From positions 2,019,501-2,083,500 of the forward strand of contig NC_052474.1 in assembly GCF_009730915.1 (NCBI RefSeq): a stretch of 64,000 nt of DNA, given 5' to 3'. Below are positions 47,030-59,694 of the stretch, piece by piece (positions within the stretch are counted from its first letter, which is position 1; each line of letters opens with the position of its first letter). A model generated the notes under the pieces. The model saw nothing but the letters and a program-made list of their open reading frames with translations, was not told the DNA's origin and ran no database searches. The DNA is from Dioscorea cayenensis subsp. rotundata (taxonomy: Eukaryota > Streptophyta > Magnoliopsida > Dioscoreales > Dioscoreaceae). The translations under genes and the position numbers were made by a program.

Positions 47030-48470
47030 TGTGAAATTTTGATTGTTGATTTTGATGGAAAATGATGGAGAATGGATTGAAACTGTTGTTGATTATTGAC
47101 AGTTTGTGTATTGCTGGTTTTATTTGGTTTATTAAATGGACTTTGCATTGGTTGTTTGTCAATTATTTTTATTTAAGAAGTTGGATTGATTATAAGTAAG
47201 AAAAAATAATAATAAAGGCTATAGATTTTTTTTTTATATATATCTGTTAGCATTAAATCTTTTGCTTAGGTTTTAATATCTTATCGGAAAATATAAATTT
47301 GAACCTCAATTCTAGAGCGGAGATATAAATGTGTTTATATATTAATTTCCGATCTTTGGTGTATTCTGTTTATTTTGTAAATAATAATAATGATGATAAT
47401 AATATTTATAAGTATTGTATTGGTGATAATAAAAAATGGAAAAGATTGGGTCAGTATTTTCTAAAGTTGGGCTGGATTTTTGTTTATTTATTCATGGTGG
47501 GACACTAATCTATATACTAATAGGTTTTCATCTGTGGTTTTTGCCGGCTTTCTTTATGATCACTTCTTCCAATTTAATATTCAACGATGCTTTGTTTTTC
47601 TCTGTGTGCATGTATTTGTGTATAACAAATTTTAATTGTTGTTATATTTTTGAAAAAACAATGATGTACCAAAAGACTCATAATCTAGTGGTATTTGATT
47701 CTATTGTAAAAACTGAGAATGAGGCAATTAAAAAGTCTTGATTTCAAGATTTATTGAAAACAATAATGATAACTTGTCACTGGTTGTGTAAGGCGGGCTA
47801 ACAGTCCAAATCCTTCGTATCTGATTGAGGATGTACAAGTTAGATGATTAATTTCTAGTCCTATATGTGTTAAGAAACAAAGCTTGAACAAGATGCACTC
47901 ACTCAATCAAAGCTTGAACAAGAAGATAACTCAACAAATGTGTGAATGATTCACTTACTTCTTATTGAATAAGAAAGACTTCCTAAATAATCTTTACAGC
48001 ATATCTGACAAGAGAAAAACTAGCTACATACTATAGTAACTAATATTCAAAAACATAACTGACCATAAAGACCAAGACTTATTTTATCAGATGGCTAAAC
48101 TTCAGGAAATCCAAACATTCTGATCTCTCTTGGATATGCATGCCTATGATGTAAATAGCGTTTGTTACTTTCATAAAAAAATAATAATTATAAATTACAC
48201 AGCTAGATGTTCAATTTCTAATTGTACATTCATCTCATTTTGAGTGTGATGCATTTGTAAAGTAATAATAAAAAAGGAATATATATATATATATATATTC
48301 ATGGGTGCATATATATAAATATATACATATATTATGTATATATTAGCTTATATTTAATTTGAGTTTTTTTTTTAAATTCAGCTATTCATGAGAGTACTCC
48401 AATTATGTATGTGAAACTCACTCTGTTAAATCTCTACCAAATTCATATTTAATTATTTTTTTTTTAAAAA
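47030..48470. repeat. Upstream duplication, unit 1 (PIRL-proximal)
   Basis: Shares a collinear series of blocks with 50126-51440: ATTTTGATTGTTGATTTTGA with GGAAAATGATGG; ACTTTGCATTGGTTGTT; CAGTATTTTCTAAAGTTGG; GGTTTTCATCTGTGG with TTTGCCGGCTT; and later the CTCTGTTAAATCTCTA area. Unit 1 contains extra DNA (about 47740-48160) not seen in unit 2. It begins at the TG-repeat in the PIRL leader or proximal promoter, so the duplication copied regulatory DNA without the coding region. Confidence 0.75.
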
Positions 48471-48924
48471 GACGACAAGTACCAAAATCAAGAGACATGC
48501 ACACATGGGAGTAAGGCTCAATACTGACTCACGTGCATTTACCTTGCACAAGATATGAGATTTGATTTCGGGTGCTCTCTGAAATGAACACCCTATGCAA
48601 TGGACCCGATACCAATTGACCCAAAAATTATTGGTCTAAATTCATATTTATACATGGTATCTAATATTTATTTTTATTTTTAGATTTTAAGTTATAATAA
48701 GAATATATAGTTATCACCTTTACAACATGAGAATCACTATTCAATTTCCTCTTATATTAAACATCATAGATTTCAATCCCTCCCAAGTTAAAGATTGAAG
48801 TTTTTGTGATTTGTCTGAGATTATTTAAAAAAAAAAAACTAAGTTTATAAAAAATAATAATAATGATAAACCCAGTTAATAGTTATGATCTATTTTTATG
48901 TTTATATATATATATATATATAAA
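48471..48924. other. AT-rich spacer before the solo LTR
   Basis: No ORF or gene. It ends in a (TA)n run that abuts the LTR. Confidence 0.45.
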
Positions 48925-50111
48925 TGTTAGTTCCTCCGGTGTGGTTTGTGGGTATTAAGTAACACTTACGCACTCATAGAAGTCTCACACAAACCAATAA
49001 AAAAAAACACACAAATAAACACAAGGAGACACACAACGTTGGTAACCTGAGTTCGACGTCCACTCGCCCTACGTCACGGGGGCCAATGCCCGGGAGATAA
49101 ACAATCCACTAAAAGAGGTAAAAATAGATGAGTACAAACACTTGTCACTCACACTCTCAACAATAAAGATCACTACCCTCTCTAGATTGTCTGGTGCTCA
49201 CACACTCTCCTCAAAGAGTCACTCAAGAGTCACACGTTACAATCTACGAGCAAGGTAGCTTATATAGACGCCTCAACGTCCCAAATATAGCACATACCTC
49301 TTTTAGAATCTCCGCGGCTACTAATTTAAAAACCTGCTGAAATTAGCTGTTGCAACTCCTGTTGTAACATGAATTGCAACATGGCCCTGACTGCTGACTT
49401 AATTGAGTTCTGGTTACGTTGCGGACGACCTCAAGATCCATCAACCTCCCGGTCATACTTAGTCCGAGTCGATGCAGACCAAATCTCCGATCCCGATCTG
49501 CAGGCAACTAGCCTACCTCCTCGGTTTCTCATCACGCGAGTCCCCTCGCAGAGGGCGCACGTCCTTGTGCGTCTTCACGAAACTTGCCAAACTTAGTCTT
49601 CAATCTTCCAAGTTTGGTCTTCAAAGATTCTCCAAAACTTGATCTTCAATTCACCCAAGTTTGGTCCTCAAATCTTGTCTTCGATAGATCTTCAATCAAT
49701 CGATTCAATCATCGAGGATTCTTCAGAATCATATCTCCTTCATTCACATCATGAATAGATCTTTCTTTAATTAAGCTCTCACAGTATTTAGTCTTCAATC
49801 AAATCACCCTAAATATGGTCTTGATATGATCTTGTCTTCGAGTTTAATGTCATTGCTAAAAATAACTCCACCAAGATCTTTTAAGATAAACCTCGCTATG
49901 ATCTTGAGATATTTGACTCCAGTGTTAGAGACTTATTAAAAAAATAGCTCCACCAAGATCTTTCAAGATGTTTCCTTTGCACTCAAGTCTCCTTGCCATG
50001 TCACTCATGCTTGCCTACATCATCAATTATGCTTTTATCGCTTGGGTTTGCTACGTCAGCTTTAGTGCTAGGTGTTAAATCATGCCAATAAATAGTGCGG
50101 TTGCACTAACA
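48925..50111 (-). mobile_element. Solo LTR (fossil LTR retrotransposon, probably Ty1/copia)
   Basis: A 1187-bp unit with inverted termini TGTTAG...CTAACA and a GC-richer body unlike its neighbours. No internal region, primer site or second LTR is attached, so it looks like a solo LTR left by LTR-LTR recombination. On the minus strand a TATATAA box lies at 49266-49260 ahead of a transcribed-looking region, fixing the orientation. Flanks are TA-repeat on both sides, so the 5-bp target duplication cannot be judged. Family is inferred from length and end type only. Age cannot be estimated without a partner LTR. Confidence 0.7.
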
Positions 50112-51440
50112 ATATATATATTAAATTTTGATTGCTGATATTGATGGAAAATGATGGTCATTGACGGTTTGTGTAATGTTAGTTATATTTGGTTTAACAA
50201 ATAGACTTTGCATTGGTTGTTAGTCAATGTTTTTTATTTAAGAAGTTTTATTGGTTGTGATTAAGAATAATAACAAGGGAATAATTAAAAAGTGTTGTTT
50301 GATGATAAAAAGGAAAAAAGAAAAGAATCGATCAGTATTTTCTAAAGTTAGGCTGGATTTCGGTTGATTTACATCATGATGGGACATTAATCCATAGTTT
50401 AATAGGTTTTCATCAGTGGTGTTTGCCGGCTTACTAATCAACCTTGGTCTAGCAAGTTCATTTATTTTTTTAATAAACGCGACAAGCATATATACAGTCA
50501 ATGAAATGCACATACACAGAAATTTAATTATTTATTGCATGTGCCCTTATTCGATGATAGAGGTTCATATTATAAACTTGTATTTACACCGAGGATCTAT
50601 TACTATCATTGTATCCGGTGAAATTTAAACTCAGTGTTTTTAAATTCTCACACCACTTTTTTATGCAATAGGGTTAATGTCTTTCGGTTATAAATTTTTG
50701 AACAAATTGTTTTTGTGTGCGTATACACATACATATAACAATTTTTAATTATTGGTGTATTTTTAAGAAAATAATTTCTATATCAGGAAAAAAAACAAGA
50801 GCATGTATGCACATATGTATGAACGGCAAATAATCCGAAACGGAATTTGTTTTTATATACAAAACAGTGAATGGGTGAAGAAAAATAATAATTACGTGCA
50901 TATTAACTCGTATTTAATTGAGATTTTTTTAAAAAAAATAAATTATAAATCATTAAAAGTTTTAAAATTTCTCAAACAGACCTAATATTTGAATTTTCTA
51001 GATAGTTCCTTTTTTTTCAGTTTATTTCTTTTTTTAGTCGCTGCAACTCGTGCTTACTAAATTTTTTTTTTTTCATTTAACATTGCGTGTTTATGTGTAA
51101 TCACAAAAAATTTTAGTTAATATATTATCTTTTAGTTTAATATTTGATATTCTCTTTTAATATTATGTGTTTTTGTTTAAAAAACTATAAATTATTTGGG
51201 TCAAAGTCAAGCTACTTTTATGATTAAATGACTAAAAAATAAGCTATTAAAAAAATAATTTTTTTAAATACCCAAATTTAGCTGAACAATGTGTGAATAA
51301 GTGAAGTTTTGAGGGATTTTTAAGATATTTTCACTTATTTTAATTCATTCATTCATGATGGGAGAAAGAATTCACCTCATGTGAAAACTCAATCTGTTAA
51401 ATCTCTAGTAAATCATATTTATTTATTTTAGTCAAAATTT
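50112..51440. repeat. Upstream duplication, unit 2 (distal)
   Basis: Diverged copy of the PIRL-proximal DNA at 47030-48470 in the same orientation, separated from it by unrelated DNA and the solo LTR. No coding exon is attached. Divergence by many substitutions and indels suggests an old event. Confidence 0.72.
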
Positions 51441-53254
51441 TTAAAAATAAATAAACCACTTCAGAAATATTTAAAAGAAATGAAACATGAATTAGAAGTG
51501 GATATCATACATACATAAATCAAAATAAGAAGAAAAAACAAAAACCACCCACACCAAACTATGGATGGTTAAGTAAACCAATTCGCGGATCAGGGAAATA
51601 CAAAAATGGGAAGAGCATGTTAAAGCCTTGAAGAATTGATCACCCTCCTTATCATTCCTTTTTTACCACACTGGCATCTAGCTAGATCATCCATTCTTAA
51701 TCAAATAACTATCTTTTATTTAAAAAATAAACAGTAACTTTATTAAAAAAAATAGGAGTTATAGAAAAGATGAAGATGAATGAGCAATAAAGCAAAGGGA
51801 AAAATGAAGAAAAGTCCATTAAAACCAGAACATGAACTAAAACAAACAAATTACATTTAGTTTCTCAACCCTCTTGTTCAACTTACTCTCATGATCAACC
51901 AGAGTCAAGTAATTGTGATTTTATTTATTTATTTATTTATTTCAAAGTTACAATAAATCCAGTTTCATAAATATGATCGCTTACATTCACTGAATACTAC
52001 ACAATACAACAACAAATTTATTATTATCATTATTGTTGTTGTATTTATAATAGATAAATTATAAAATATTCTCACATTGAAATATTAAACATATGAAAGA
52101 AAATTTGATGTGGTTACATGTTTAACTTCTATTTAAACATATGAGATGTGTTTTCTATAACAAGATAAAATTAAAAAACTATATTTATTGAGTTTTGGAG
52201 ATGATGTATTTGAGAGGATATTTGTGTCTTATTCTCTCTTAATCTTAGATTATAATTATATTGACTTAGTTTTTTTTCTTATTTAATATAATAATTATAT
52301 TAATCTTAGGATGTAAGTATTGAAAACTCATGATTTCGACTGTGATTTGGAATTGATAGATGAAATATAATAAAAAGATATTTAATATTACAATCCAATG
52401 GGCTTCTTGGAGGCTTTGGGTCGCTTTCCCTCTTTCTATTGAACCCATTTGAATCACCTAAATATTTCAATAACTATTTCAATGTGACTCATCTCCTACA
52501 TCCTTCTTTTTGTCCTCTTGTCCTCTTCTTTTGAACCTAGAGGTTCATAGATAGGTTTCAGTTCGGCCCGTTCCGACCCGGCCCGGCCCGGAAAAATCCT
52601 TCTGGTCAATGATCCAATAGATCTAACTAGAAATTGGTTTTGGATTAAGTTTTTTTCAACTTATGATCTAGTCGGGTCGCTCCGGTTGAGTAACTTGCAA
52701 CTTTATCAAGAGTATTTTTTTTTTTAATTATAATTATTTTTTATTAAAAAGTGGTTCATAGGGGACCCTATAGGTTTTGTCCTAGTTGAGCTAGGCCTAA
52801 TTCACCCAAAGGTCTAATAAGGGCCCACAAGCTATGGCAAGTCAACCTGGCCCGGCAACAATCCTAAGGGGTATGCTAGGTCTGGGTTGGGTCTTGATGA
52901 ACTAGACTCTATTGGTCTAGTTATCTTGTTTGTGGCCACGTCTATTTATAACCAATGACACTCATTTTCTTCTTTATTTAAAGCGTGTTTGGTATACGAA
53001 TTAATTTAAGATTCAAGGGAATATAAAGAAATATCTGTTATTTTTATGTTTGATTTAAAATTTATAAAATCATTTTCGGGTATACATCATTCATACAACT
53101 GATGGAGGATTAATAATATATTCCCAAAAATATTTCATATTTGTTGTAATCCAAACAACAAAATAAAATATTCCAGATTTATTATTTTGAAAAATTCATA
53201 TTTTTATCATAATATTTCAAATTTTGTACTAAAGTCCTTTTCAGTCCTTCTATT
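51441..53254. other. Spacer with a GC-rich repeat-like block
   Basis: AT-rich DNA without genes, with (TTTA)n at about 51917-51941. The block 52560-52960 has GC-rich ends (GGCCCG, CCGGCCCGGCCCGG on the left; CCTGGCCCGGCAACA and GGTCTGGGTTGGGTC on the right) around a T-rich core. That is reminiscent of the MITE at 17492-18135, but no clean terminal repeats or target duplication could be found. Confidence 0.4.
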
Positions 53255-54937
53255 TGTGAATAAAAGTGGATAATAGCGAATTTATTAATAAGAAAAGGGG
53301 AGTGAAAGGAGACAAACTGACAGACAATAAAATAAAAACTGGTATCCTCACCAGGGATGAGAATAGCAGTGAACAAGACTAGGATAAAAAAAAGCAATAA
53401 AAAGGAAAAGAAGGAAGATAGCGAGCTGGGCTAACGAAGTCCACCATGCGAGGCGAAGGCCGGTCAAGGACAGAGAGGCGATTACTCCCGATGCGTGGTG
53501 TGCGCCATTTCGCCCGATGGTGTCAGTGGATGCGGAGCTCGGGGAAATTAAGAGGCGCTGATCTTCCGAGCGGCATCGGATGGTTCTGCTCGAAGAGGCC
53601 TAGAGTCGCGAGTGATCCAGAAAGAAGCATGTTAGCTATCTTATGGAGTATAGAAGAAATTGATGAATATTTTTGGTTTAAAAATCATCGTTGTTGCGTT
53701 CAGACCGGATGTTCGAGAATATGGCTCTAGAAGCGAAAGATCCGAGAGAGTTCTAGAGGCGGGAATTTGGGAGGGAATCCAAGTGGTCCGGGATGTTGTA
53801 AGCAGAGCATGGGAGAGTAGCAACATCTAACAAACCTCGGAAGAAGGACCATATTCTCTCGAAAAGCGAACAATTAATAAAAAGATGATCTACGATTACG
53901 AGTTGTTATGACATAGAATACATGTGTCGATGAGCATTAGGATTGCAACCTTTAAGAAAAAAAGGTTTTTCAAGAGTAAGAATTTTTGTTTTCCCGAGCA
54001 AGCCAACAAAATAATGTTATTTTACTAGGGGTATTTGTCTTCCAGAACTTGGAATAAAGTTGACTGCGAGTGCCTCCATCAATTAAGAAATTATAGAAAG
54101 ATTTGTGAGAGAAGGTTCCGTTATTATCAAGAGACCGGTATAAGAGTCCTCTTGATCGATAGAAAGCGATCGGAATAGAGTTCATTAAAAGCGAGTATAG
54201 TCATCAACAGAGGTTGTCCTGAATGGATTACAACTGGAATTAGTTATAAGAATAAATTGTCTTAAAGTAATCCAAGGATAAGAGCGGTCAAGAAAAGTGA
54301 TGTCCAGCGGTCTTTTTGGGGATTGACCTTCAAGCCATTTATCAAACCGAAAGCGAGTTTTGTTACCATTACCAATTGATTTGGATATCACGAGAATCTA
54401 AAGGAGGGTAGAATGGTATTAATTCCAGCTCGGGAAGAAAGATTTATTTCTTGGAGGATGATGATATAGAATATCGGGGGCATCACTTATCACATAGTTT
54501 GCGAGACAATTTTTGTCAACAGGGAGACCGGCTTGGTGATGAGCTTCCACCACCACTTTCCTAATAAAGCATTATTGAATATCCGGAGATCAAGGATACC
54601 CCAACCGCCCACTGACAGCGGGGTCTACAAATTCTTTTTCCAGGCGATCAACCTTATACCCTTAGACCCCCGGATCCGGACCCTTCCAAAGAAAGTCTCT
54701 CCTAATTTTATCGATTTCAAGGATTACCCAAGTCGGTAATTTGAAAAGCAGACATCCGATAGAGTGGTAGAGAAGATAAAAGCGAGTTGATGAGGGTAAG
54801 GCGACCCCCAAGGGAAAGATAATTGGCTTTCCATGAAGTGAGCCTAGAGCGAATGGAATCGATTAACTTTGTCCGATCTTGTCGTCTAGGTCTTGACCTG
54901 TGAGTGGAATACCCGAGTGAAGTGATTGGGAGACAAT

Positions 54938-55732
54938 CTACATTGCAATTAAGTATTCTAGGCGAAGAAGAATGTGGTTGGTAACCGAGTTAGTGGAATA
55001 CGAGCGACTTTTTAGAATAATTAATTGAAAGACCGGAACAACCTTGAAGAGATAAAGTATTAATTTGATAATTTTAAGGTCTTCATGCCCTCCTGCAGAG
55101 AAGATCAGAAGATCGTCTGCATATTGTAGTTGACAGATGCTGTTTGATTGATCAAGTTGAACTCCAACTAATACTTTAGAATTAATAGCATGGGTAAACA
55201 TAGCACTAAGAGTATCAGCCGCTAAAGCAAACAGCAGAGGGGAAAGAGGGTCACCTTGTCTTAACCCTCTTTTACAACGAATATAACCTTGAGGTGAACC
55301 ATTAATTAGTATTTGAGTTTTAGCAGTTGAGAGAATGGTATGTATCCAAGAGATCCAACGATTGCCAAAACCTCTTGCCCTAAGAATCTCAAGAAGAAAA
55401 TTCCAGTCTAGAGAGTCAAAAGCTTTAGCGAAGTCCACTTTAAAGGCAAAGCCGAGAAGTTTCTTTTTTTGAAGATTAAAAATCACTTCTTGGGCAGCGA
55501 TTATGTTATCTGCGATACATCTGCCCTTTATGAATCCAGATTGAGAATTGTCAATTAGATCCCCCATCTTATGACTCAGCCTAGTAGCAAGAATTTTGGA
55601 AATGATTTTACAAGTAGAGTTAATAAGGCCGATGGGTCTAAAAGTCGAGAGACCTCGATGAGATGCATTTGATTTGGCAATAAGAGCAATGTGAACCCAA
55701 TTAATTCGTTCAAAAATTAATGGATCCATCAT
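54938..55732 (-). CDS. LINE reverse transcriptase core (open part)
   Basis: An open stretch of 264 residues inside the broken LINE second ORF. RT motifs in order: INWVHIALIAKSNASHRG, FRPIGLINSTCKIISKILA (block 1-2), SGFIKGRCIADNIIAAQEV (block 2a), FKVDFAKAFDSLDWNFLLEI (motif A, catalytic Asp), GLRQGDPLSPLLFALAAD (motif B), LQYADDLLIFSAGG (motif C, YADD at about 55123-55112) and the start of motif D. All catalytic aspartates are present, yet the ORF ends soon after motif C and lacks the endonuclease in frame, so it is not an active enzyme as it stands. Confidence 0.85.
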   Translation of the reverse strand: MMDPLIFERINWVHIALIAKSNASHRGLSTFRPIGLINSTCKIISKILATRLSHKMGDLIDNSQSGFIKGRCIADNIIAAQEVIFNLQKKKLLGFAFKVDFAKAFDSLDWNFLLEILRARGFGNRWISWIHTILSTAKTQILINGSPQGYIRCKRGLRQGDPLSPLLFALAADTLSAMFTHAINSKVLVGVQLDQSNSICQLQYADDLLIFSAGGHEDLKIIKLILYLFKVVPVFQLIILKSRSYSTNSVTNHILLRLEYLIAM

Positions 55733-57297
55733 AAAAAAATCACGACTGCAGTTGATGAGGTCCTCCTGGATAAGGTTCCAGTGTTTTTGGTAAAAGAAAA
55801 TTGGGAATCCATCTGGTCCTGGGGCCTTATCCGCGTTTAACTCAAATACGGCATTTTTAATTTCAATAGTTGAGAATGGGAGATCAAGAGTAGAAAGATC
55901 AACTCTATCTTTAAAAATTAAAAAAGATAATGCCGATTGAACATGAAAGCGATGAGTTAAAGAGGTGCCAAGAAGGGCTTGAAAAATGTCTGAGTGAAGA
56001 CTTTCCCAATATCATGATTACCTTCTATCCAACTCCGTTACTTTTTAACTCGGGGAATGAAATTTTTATTCCTTCTGCCATTGGCAAGTAAGTGAAAAAA
56101 TTTTGTGTTTGCATCTCCCTCTTTAAGCCATGTAATTCGGGATCGTTTGCTTCAATAAATCTCCTCTTGTTTTAGTAAAAGTGTATAGCTCGGATCGGAT
56201 ATGGGTTAAAGCGATTGGAATCATCCATAGAAAGTGTCCCTCTTTCATACGAGGGAATCAAGTGAATTTAGTTCAGAGAGCAAAGATTTTTTTGTGAATG
56301 TTGGAAGCTCCAAAAATTTTCTTTTTGCCCTAGCGTAGATTTGATTTTTAAAAAAGCGAGTTTTTGGAAAAATTTGTAAGCACCGCAACCGGTAATTTAA
56401 GATTCAACCACCAATCTTGGATTAAGTTTTTCTAATTGGTCATTGGTATACCAAGATTTTTCAAGTTTGAATAATTTAGTCCGAGTGGAATGATAACCAA
56501 ATTCCAAGTAAATAGGGGAATGATCAGAACCAATTCTTGGTAAAAGCACTTTGGTAGGAGCGGGGAATAACAGTGACCCGGTTGTGAGAGTAGAGGAATC
56601 TATCCGATCTAACCCATATTGGATCGGATTGTCCATTAGTCCATGTGAATTTTTCGTCCATGTAAAGGAGGATCAATAAGATTGAGGTCATCTAAAAAGC
56701 TTTTTGTGAACTAGCGATGTCCCTAGGATTAGGGTCTCCTTTATTTTTATCTTCCAAAGTGAATGAAGTGTTGAAGTCTCCACATATTACCCATGGCAAA
56801 TTGTGTAAGTTTCTTATTGTGCGAATTTCGTTCGAAATCGGGTCCTTATGGAGTTTGCATTAGGTCCATAAAGCGCTAGTGCAAACCCATTTAATGTTTG
56901 TGAAAAGATTTGTGAACTCAATAGTAATGGAGAAATTTCCTTTATGAATTAGATTACCATATACCTGGGCACTATCCCAAGCAATAATGATACCACCAGC
57001 GGAGCCTATGGCAGGGAGACACTCGAAAGTGTTCAGTCTTGAGCCACCAATAGATCTCCAGATAGAGCTATGAATATCTTGTAGTTTGGTTTCTTGTAAA
57101 CATACAATATCATCTCGGGAAGAAAAATATGATGTCTTTAACTAAATGGCGTTTAGAGAGTGCGCCAAGACCACGAACATTCAACATAAAACAATCATTA
57201 AAAAACAGTAAAGTTCTAGCAGTTGGATCTCGAAGGAGATCCAGATGAGGAAGATAAATTTCCAGCCCTATCAGATTCAAGTTTTACTGAATATTGT

Positions 57298-58543
57298 CTA
57301 AGCATTTAAACTTATGGTTAGGAGATCCTTGAAATTAACACCACAAGCATTGCTATAATTAAAGAATTGAGCATCGAGTCCGGGGACGAAAAAAATAAGC
57401 GCATTAATGGAATTAGACGTACCGTCTCTGGGGTCATCCGGGACTTTTTTCTTTGTTGATCTGGGTGGATGAGAAATAAACCCAGCATCTTCATTCCAAC
57501 GACCAGAAGGTTTCTTATTGCGATTGCTCCTTCTAATTTGTTCCTGATTCTGACGAAGTGTGGAAGACTTTGCGGGTTGAATATTAGGTAGTGAGATGTC
57601 AGGATCCACATTCGCATGATTAACTGGAGAAGATTCCTTCTCAATGAGAGAAGGGTTCCCGGGTACAATCGAGTGATCCACAAGTGGTTCTTCCTTGAGT
57701 ATTTCGACTTCTAGCGAGAGAGGTTCTCCTCACTCAGAAGATGATCATCCTCTGCTATCACATCTATAGGAAGGTCGTCTTCATCACCCCAATCAACTAG
57801 CTCTTCATCAGAAAGATCATTCAATGGGGTGATAGGGGGGGACGGATCCTGGGAGTAGAACTTATACGAGGTTGATACAAGGGATCAAAGACCAACCGCC
57901 ATGAATAAAGATCCATTTGTATCCATCCGGAATAGAGATGCGTCGGTGGTTGAGGTTTCAAGTGAGTAGGTAAATTGTCGGTGTTGGAAATATCGGGACC
58001 CAGCAGGGTTAGAAATCTCCTTTCCTTTAGATTTAGGGTAGATTATCATAAATTGAATGATCATGAATAATCTCGAGTATTATGATCCGCAATTTGATCA
58101 AGCTTAATCAAATTTGGCTTTGGATTCACTGAAATTGCATGAGAAGGATCGGTTTGAGAATCAAAAGGAATAGCCTTATCCCGAGGCAAACTTGATTCCA
58201 CAAAAGGAATTGAAATGATCTCGGTGGGAAACATATCACGAGGCAGGGCCTTCTTATTTGAGTCCACGGTTTGAACTGAAATTGAATGGGTTGCATCAAT
58301 TTGAGAATTAATGGGCATAATCTTATCCCGAGGCAAGATCAGTTCGGAAGAGGAAGATGATTTAATCACTGTAGAATTCAAATCCCGAGGATTGATCTTC
58401 TCATCCTGTGCGGTTTCATTCAACTGAGAATTCTTCTCATCCGATTTTGAATTATTGAGAGAATCAGTGGGGATACGATCTCGAGGCGAGCCCGTCACCA
58501 GCATAGATCCAAGATGATCCGAAGAATCATGATCACGATGCAC
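57298..58543 (-). pseudogene. LINE ORF1 C-terminal region (broken)
   Basis: Two open pieces, 58543-58061 and 57681-57298, lie between the ORF1 core and the endonuclease. The first is Ser/Asp-rich with a recurring PRD or PRDxxP unit (GSPRDRIPT, INPRDLNS, ILPRDKIMP, ALPRDMFPT, SLPRDKAIP), a degenerate tandem repeat of about 38 residues. The second has the basic RRSNRNKKPSGRW stretch often seen at this place in plant LINEs. They are interrupted relative to each other and to the ORF1 core. Confidence 0.6.
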
Positions 58544-58644
58544 ATCGACGGTACGTTACATGGTGGCCATCACGTGGCAGTGTGCATGAGCGAGTGTGTC
58601 CCTTCCTCGTTTCTCTCGCGAGATCGGAGGAATCTGGGGGACCA

Positions 58645-59694
58645 TCAGTAGACGATCGCGGAACTCCGACTCCCCTTAGGGAAGAGCGAGTCGTCTGAGT
58701 TCTCGGCAGTGGATCGGGTTTTAGACGTTGAAGCTAACGGTCTGATTGATTTATTCTGGGGAACAGGAGCATTTCCATGAATAACCTTCGAGCGAATGAT
58801 CGGAACACCGTCGTCTTCAAGCCGGACTTTGAAGCTTCTCACACCCACATCCATGATCATCTCAATAGGAAAAGAGGTTGGTGATTTAAGTCGCACCAAA
58901 GCTCTCATATGTTCAAGAGAAACATCTTCTTTCTTTTGAACAAAGATCAACTCTCCCAGCGGCTTAAGGACTTCGACGATGGAATCCCAGTTCCAACAAT
59001 GCAGGGGAAGGTTGGATAATCTTATCCAATTGTAGTTCCCAGCGGCAACGGCGTGTGACCCAAATTCCGGCGTCCAGTGGGCAAGGTTAATGGTGCAAGG
59101 ACCATGCTTAGAAGTGAATGAGAGCTGGCCTCTCTTAGCAATAGCAATGGCTGCTCTAACAGAGTAAAGGGTGAGGATGAATTTATCTCCAAACGGTGTG
59201 ATGTTTTCGCATTGATCCGTCTTCAGCTGAGCCGGCAGCGCATCATGGAGAGACTGTATACTCGCGTTCCCTGATACAACAGAGATGATAATACGTCTCT
59301 TGAGGTCTTCTTTTGAATGAATGATAGCTTCAGAAATGGGGAGGGACACCCTGAGAGAAAGAAGATTTGGATTTGGACGCGAAGCTGGAACTTGTAGCAG
59401 AGGTTTGGTTGGTGGCAAAGGTTTCTTCGATGTATTAATCTCCAAAGAAGTGTTTGAAGAAGAATATTTCAGTGGGCATCTAGCAGCGTAGTGCCCAGCA
59501 CCAGAGCAGCGGCGACAGGTTAGCTGATGACGGCAGTCATCGATTTTATGTCCTGATCTAAGGCAGCGTTTACACACTTCTTCAGATTCCGGTGAGCGGC
59601 GACGTTTCAGCGAGGAGCTCTCAGGTGGAGGAGATATTCGAGCAACGTCTGCGAAGGAGATACCGTCCTTCACCGGAGAATTTTTGTTCTTCAA
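58645..59694 (-). CDS. LINE ORF1 core: CCHC knuckles plus DUF4283-like RNA-binding region
   Basis: A 349-residue open frame, the nucleic-acid-binding protein of the LINE. After a basic start (FADVARISPPPESSSLKRRR), two zinc knuckles follow each other: CKRCLRSGHKIDDC and CRRCSGAGHYAARC. A DUF4283-like domain follows, with SNLPLHCWNWDSIVEVLKPL and MRALVRLKSPTSFPIEMIMD as landmarks. The knuckles stand before the RNA-binding domain, the arrangement I recall from grass LINE-derived proteins; many dicot LINEs have them after it. A repetitive Gly/His/Arg-rich stretch in another frame (59933-59691) may be the original N-terminus. Confidence 0.78.
   Translation of the reverse strand: MKNKNSPVKDGISFADVARISPPPESSSLKRRRSPESEEVCKRCLRSGHKIDDCRHQLTCRRCSGAGHYAARCPLKYSSSNTSLEINTSKKPLPPTKPLLQVPASRPNPNLLSLRVSLPISEAIIHSKEDLKRRIIISVVSGNASIQSLHDALPAQLKTDQCENITPFGDKFILTLYSVRAAIAIAKRGQLSFTSKHGPCTINLAHWTPEFGSHAVAAGNYNWIRLSNLPLHCWNWDSIVEVLKPLGELIFVQKKEDVSLEHMRALVRLKSPTSFPIEMIMDVGVRSFKVRLEDDGVPIIRSKVIHGNAPVPQNKSIRPLASTSKTRSTAENSDDSLFPKGSRSSAIVY

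Noticed and set aside
48600-48640. Possible retrotransposon primer-binding site next to the solo LTR
   Set aside because: The text GGACCCGATACCAATTG only loosely resembles a tRNA 3' end and lies on the wrong side and distance from the LTR, with no internal region.
53446-53730. Plus-strand open frame near the LINE 3' end
   Set aside because: It is antisense to the LINE 3' coding end and 3' UTR; no family resemblance.
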